A DNA stretch of 8,281 nucleotides from Anaeromyxobacteraceae bacterium (GTDB lineage Bacteria > Myxococcota > Myxococcia > Myxococcales > Anaeromyxobacteraceae): the NCBI GenBank assembly GCA_027349605.1, contig DAIEMM010000323.1, positions 1 to 8,281 on the forward strand, written 5' to 3'. This document shows positions 6,422 through 8,281 of the stretch, in pieces (the first letter of the stretch is position 1; each line of letters starts with the position of its first letter). A program made the translations under genes and the position numbers. The notes under the pieces are model-generated. The model made no database searches. It was not told the DNA's origin and saw only the letters and a program-made list of their open reading frames with translations.

Positions 6422-7129
6422 CTAGATCGCGATGGCCCGGCGCAGGGTGTCGCGGTCCGCGGCGTTCGTGGCGTCGCCGCGCGTGACCACCCGGCCGCGC
6501 TCCAGCGCGTAGAAGCGACTGCAGACATCGAGCGCCCGGAACACCTTCTGCTCGACGAGGAGGATGGGGATGCCCTCCCTCTGGAGGCGGAGGATGATCT
6601 CGAAGAGCTCGTCCACCACGAAGGGCGCCAGCCCCTCGGTGGGCTCGTCGATGAGCAGGAGCCGAGGAGCTCCCACCAGCACCCGCGCGATCGCGAGCAT
6701 CTGCTGCTCCCCGCCGGAGAGGGTGACGCCCTCCTGACGCCGTCGCTCCCAAAGGCGCGGGAAGAGGTCGTAGGCGCGCTGCAGCGCGATCTTCGACTGT
6801 GCCCGCGGACGCCGGGGACACTGCAGGAACCCCAGCTTCAGGTTCTCCTCCACCGAGAAGCCCGGGAAGATGCGGCGGTCCTCCGGTACCAGCCCCAGTC
6901 CCTGGCGGCAGATCACGTCGGACGGCTTGCCGCCGATCTCGGTGCCGTCGAGCCGGATCGACCCCGAGGTCGGCGTCACCCAGCCGGCCACGGTCTTCAG
7001 CACCGTGGTCTTCCCCACCCCGTTGCGGCCAAAGAGACCCACGACCTCGTTCGGACCGACCGCGAGATCGACCCCTTGCAGGACGTGGCTCAGCCCGTAG
7101 TGGGCGTGGAGGGACTCAATTCGCAGCAT
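6422..7129 (-). CDS. livF: Branched-chain amino acid (HAAT-type) ABC transporter ATPase LivF
   Basis: A 235-aa cytoplasmic ATPase, the usual LivF length, which pairs with LivG to power a LivH/LivM importer for branched-chain amino acids or related polar amides and acids. Walker A is GRNGVGKT (34-41), the Q-loop region reads VPEDRRIFPGFSVEENL (81-97), the signature is LSGGEQQ (137-143), Walker B is LLLIDEP (157-163) and the switch is LVEQK (191-195). The VEQ in place of a switch histidine and the IFP-x-SVEENL block are LivF hallmarks and separate it from LivG. Glu83 stands where many LivF proteins have Gln, and Lys195 where Asn is common. ATG 7129 lies inside the end of livG (14-bp overlap) with a purine-rich GGGAAGGG just upstream, indicating coupled translation from one mRNA. 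True substrate depends on the binding protein, which is outside the window. Confidence 0.95.
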   Translation of the reverse strand: MLRIESLHAHYGLSHVLQGVDLAVGPNEVVGLFGRNGVGKTTVLKTVAGWVTPTSGSIRLDGTEIGGKPSDVICRQGLGLVPEDRRIFPGFSVEENLKLGFLQCPRRPRAQSKIALQRAYDLFPRLWERRRQEGVTLSGGEQQMLAIARVLVGAPRLLLIDEPTEGLAPFVVDELFEIILRLQREGIPILLVEQKVFRALDVCSRFYALERGRVVTRGDATNAADRDTLRRAIAI

Positions 7130-7877
7130 GACCCTTCCCGAAGTAGGCGGCCTCCACCGCCGGATTCCCCCTGACCTCCGCGGGAGTGCCCTCCGCCAGC
7201 TTCTTCCCCTGGTGCAGCACCACGACGTGCTGCGAGAGCTCCATCACGAGATCGATGTCGTGCTCGATGAGGAGGATGGTGACCGCCTTCCCTATCTCGC
7301 GGATCAGCGTCGCCGTGTCCTGCGTGTCGGACTGGGACATCCCCTGCGTCGGCTCGTCGAGCAGAAGCAGCTTGGGCCGGCAGGCCGCCGCCACGGCGAT
7401 CTCGAGCCGGCGCTGCTCGCCGTGCGAGAGAACACCCGCCAGCTCGTCCTCCCGGTCCGAGAGGTGGAAGGAGCGCAACAGCTCCTCGACACGCGCCTGG
7501 GTCACGAGCGAGGCGCTGGTCGGGAGGAAGGCCCTCGACCTGGGCTCCAGCACCTGCGCCGCCAATCTCAGGTTCTCCCGGACCGTCAGCTCGGGAAAGA
7601 CGTTCGTGATCTGGAACGACCGCGAGAGTCCCATGCGCACCAGCTGCTCGGGCCGCGCACCGGTCACGTCGTGCCCGTCGAAGAGTACCTTGCCGCTGCG
7701 GGGAGGCACGGCTCCGCTCACCAGGTTGAACAGCGTGCTCTTGCCGGCTCCGTTCGGGCCGATCACCGACGTGATCGCGCCCCGCCGTACCGAGAGGCTC
7801 ACGTCATCGACGGCCAGCAGCGCCCCGAACTTCACGGAGAGGTCTCGCACCTCGAGGATGGGGACGCCGGCGATCAC
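7116..7877 (-). CDS. livG: Branched-chain amino acid (HAAT-type) ABC transporter ATPase LivG
   Basis: A 253-aa cytoplasmic ATPase of the LivG type, partner of LivF in the same importer. Walker A is GPNGAGKS (40-47), the Q-loop is SRSFQITNVFPELTV (Gln89), the signature is LSHGEQRRLEIA (150-161), Walker B is LLLLDEP (170-176, with Glu175 as base) and the switch is His206 (IEHDIDLVM). SFQ...FPELTVRENL and EQRRLEIA are typical of LivG. The signature reads SHGE where SYGQ is commonest, and the D-loop is TQGMSQSDT, a mild variation. The start is GTG 7877, which shares GTGA with the livM stop (4-bp overlap). A GGAGG (complement of 7884-7888) lies 6 nt upstream and decides the start. The gene ends in a TGA at 7116-7118, inside livF. 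Sequence, length and order all agree, so the call is secure; the transported solute is not. Confidence 0.95.
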   Translation of the reverse strand: MIAGVPILEVRDLSVKFGALLAVDDVSLSVRRGAITSVIGPNGAGKSTLFNLVSGAVPPRSGKVLFDGHDVTGARPEQLVRMGLSRSFQITNVFPELTVRENLRLAAQVLEPRSRAFLPTSASLVTQARVEELLRSFHLSDREDELAGVLSHGEQRRLEIAVAAACRPKLLLLDEPTQGMSQSDTQDTATLIREIGKAVTILLIEHDIDLVMELSQHVVVLHQGKKLAEGTPAEVRGNPAVEAAYFGKGHAAN

Positions 7878-8281
7878 CGGACGCCTCCGCGACGGCGCGC
7901 CAGCAGCGTCTCGATTCCCCCGACCAGCCCTCGGGGGAAGGCCACGACCGCCAGCATGAAGAGGCTACCGATGATGATGGGGTAGTGCTCCGTGTAGGTC
8001 CCCAGGACCGACTTCAGCGCGGTGACGATGATGCTCCCGTAGATGGGACCGATGAGCGTCCCCAGCCCTCCGATGATCACGGTGACCACCGAATCGCCCG
8101 ATACGTGGAAGTACATCAACTCGGGAGAGACGAAACCTCGAAGCATGGGGTAGAGCGCTCCGGAGAAGGCCGCCAGGTTGGCGGCGAGCACGAAGGCCAT
8201 GAACTTCGCCTGTCGCGTGCTGTAGCCGAGGAACGGCACGCGAGCCTCGTTGGTCCGGACCGCGACCAGCAGCCGGCAGAT
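7874..8281 (-). CDS. livM: Branched-chain amino acid (HAAT-type) ABC transporter permease LivM, C-terminal part only
   Basis: The last 135 residues of an inner-membrane permease; the frame is open at the right edge, so most of the gene lies beyond it. The visible part has VAVRTNEARVPFLGYSTRQ (coupling loop, EAR...LGY) just inside the edge. It is followed by a hydrophobic helix (FMAFVLAANLAAFSGALYP), the LivM block GFVSPEL, VTVIIGGLGTLIGPIYGS, TYTEHYPIIIG and the end motif AFPRGLVGG. These are LivM rather than LivH features. An internal GTG at 8239 is not the start, because the conserved coupling loop lies upstream of it. The stop TGA (7874-7876) overlaps the livG GTG. LivM forms the membrane channel with LivH, which should lie further upstream together with a periplasmic binding protein. 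Confidence 0.93.
   Translation of the reverse strand: MCRLLVAVRTNEARVPFLGYSTRQAKFMAFVLAANLAAFSGALYPMLRGFVSPELMYFHVSGDSVVTVIIGGLGTLIGPIYGSIIVTALKSVLGTYTEHYPIIIGSLFMLAVVAFPRGLVGGIETLLARRRGGVR
7884..7888 (-). promoter_or_regulatory. Shine-Dalgarno inside livM deciding the livG start
   Basis: The complement reads GGAGG, 6 nt ahead of GTG 7877-7875. It lies within the last codons of livM, so livG translation is likely both independently primed and coupled. Confidence 0.7.

Noticed and set aside
4807..6528. 573-aa minus-strand frame overlapping the permease gene
   Set aside because: It is a shifted frame of the LctP gene with Arg/Gly/Pro-rich composition and no membrane helices or motifs.
6420..6821. 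Upstream extension of the permease frame to an ATG at 6821 (632 aa)
   Set aside because: The added 134 residues are Arg/Pro/His-rich shadow sequence of livF. The permease family's first helix begins right after GTG 6419.

Overview
The window is about 70% GC by eye, with codon third positions almost entirely G or C. It reads as ordinary chromosome of a high-GC Gram-negative bacterium. A myxobacterium-like (Myxococcota) or similar soil/sediment lineage is a guess from GC and gene style only; there is no rRNA or marker gene to prove it. Seven protein genes can be supported, and almost every base is genic. I see no tRNA, rRNA, CRISPR array, insertion sequence, phage gene or toxin/defence gene, and no gap over 300 bases.

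Layout: (1) 1-688, minus strand: the first 229 codons of an unrecognised protein with an Ala/Pro/Glu-rich linker and a Gly/Arg/Lys-rich tail, running off the left edge. (2) A 155-bp divergent gap (689-843) with a small inverted repeat. (3) 844-2637, plus strand: a 597-aa acyl-CoA dehydrogenase of the long DmdC-like type. (4) 2651-3118, minus strand: a 155-aa hotdog-fold protein that converges on the dehydrogenase. The two TAG stop codons sit inside the two arms of one perfect 7-bp hairpin. (5) 3192-4883, plus strand: a type-B carboxylesterase with a lipoprotein-like signal peptide and probably a GTG, possibly leaderless, start. (6) 4923 to the right edge, minus strand: a tightly packed operon, transcribed leftward, of livM (partial), livG, livF and an LctP-family (L-lactate permease-like) secondary transporter. 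The genes overlap by 4 and 14 bp, and the last two are 2 bp apart.

Functionally, the left part carries fatty-acyl/acyl-CoA and ester catabolism: a dehydrogenase, a hotdog acyl-thioester protein and an exported esterase. These are single transcription units, not one operon. The right part is a nutrient-uptake operon that combines the inner-membrane and ATPase parts of a branched-chain amino acid (HAAT)-type ABC importer with a proton-coupled carboxylate permease. Usual liv operons do not end in lctP, so this is the most unusual arrangement here. I found no convincing undescribed multi-gene system. The points worth a second look are the liv-lctP fusion operon, the divergent LctP motifs, the shared stop-codon hairpin, the hotdog protein lacking the usual acidic residue, and the unknown Gly/Arg-tailed protein.
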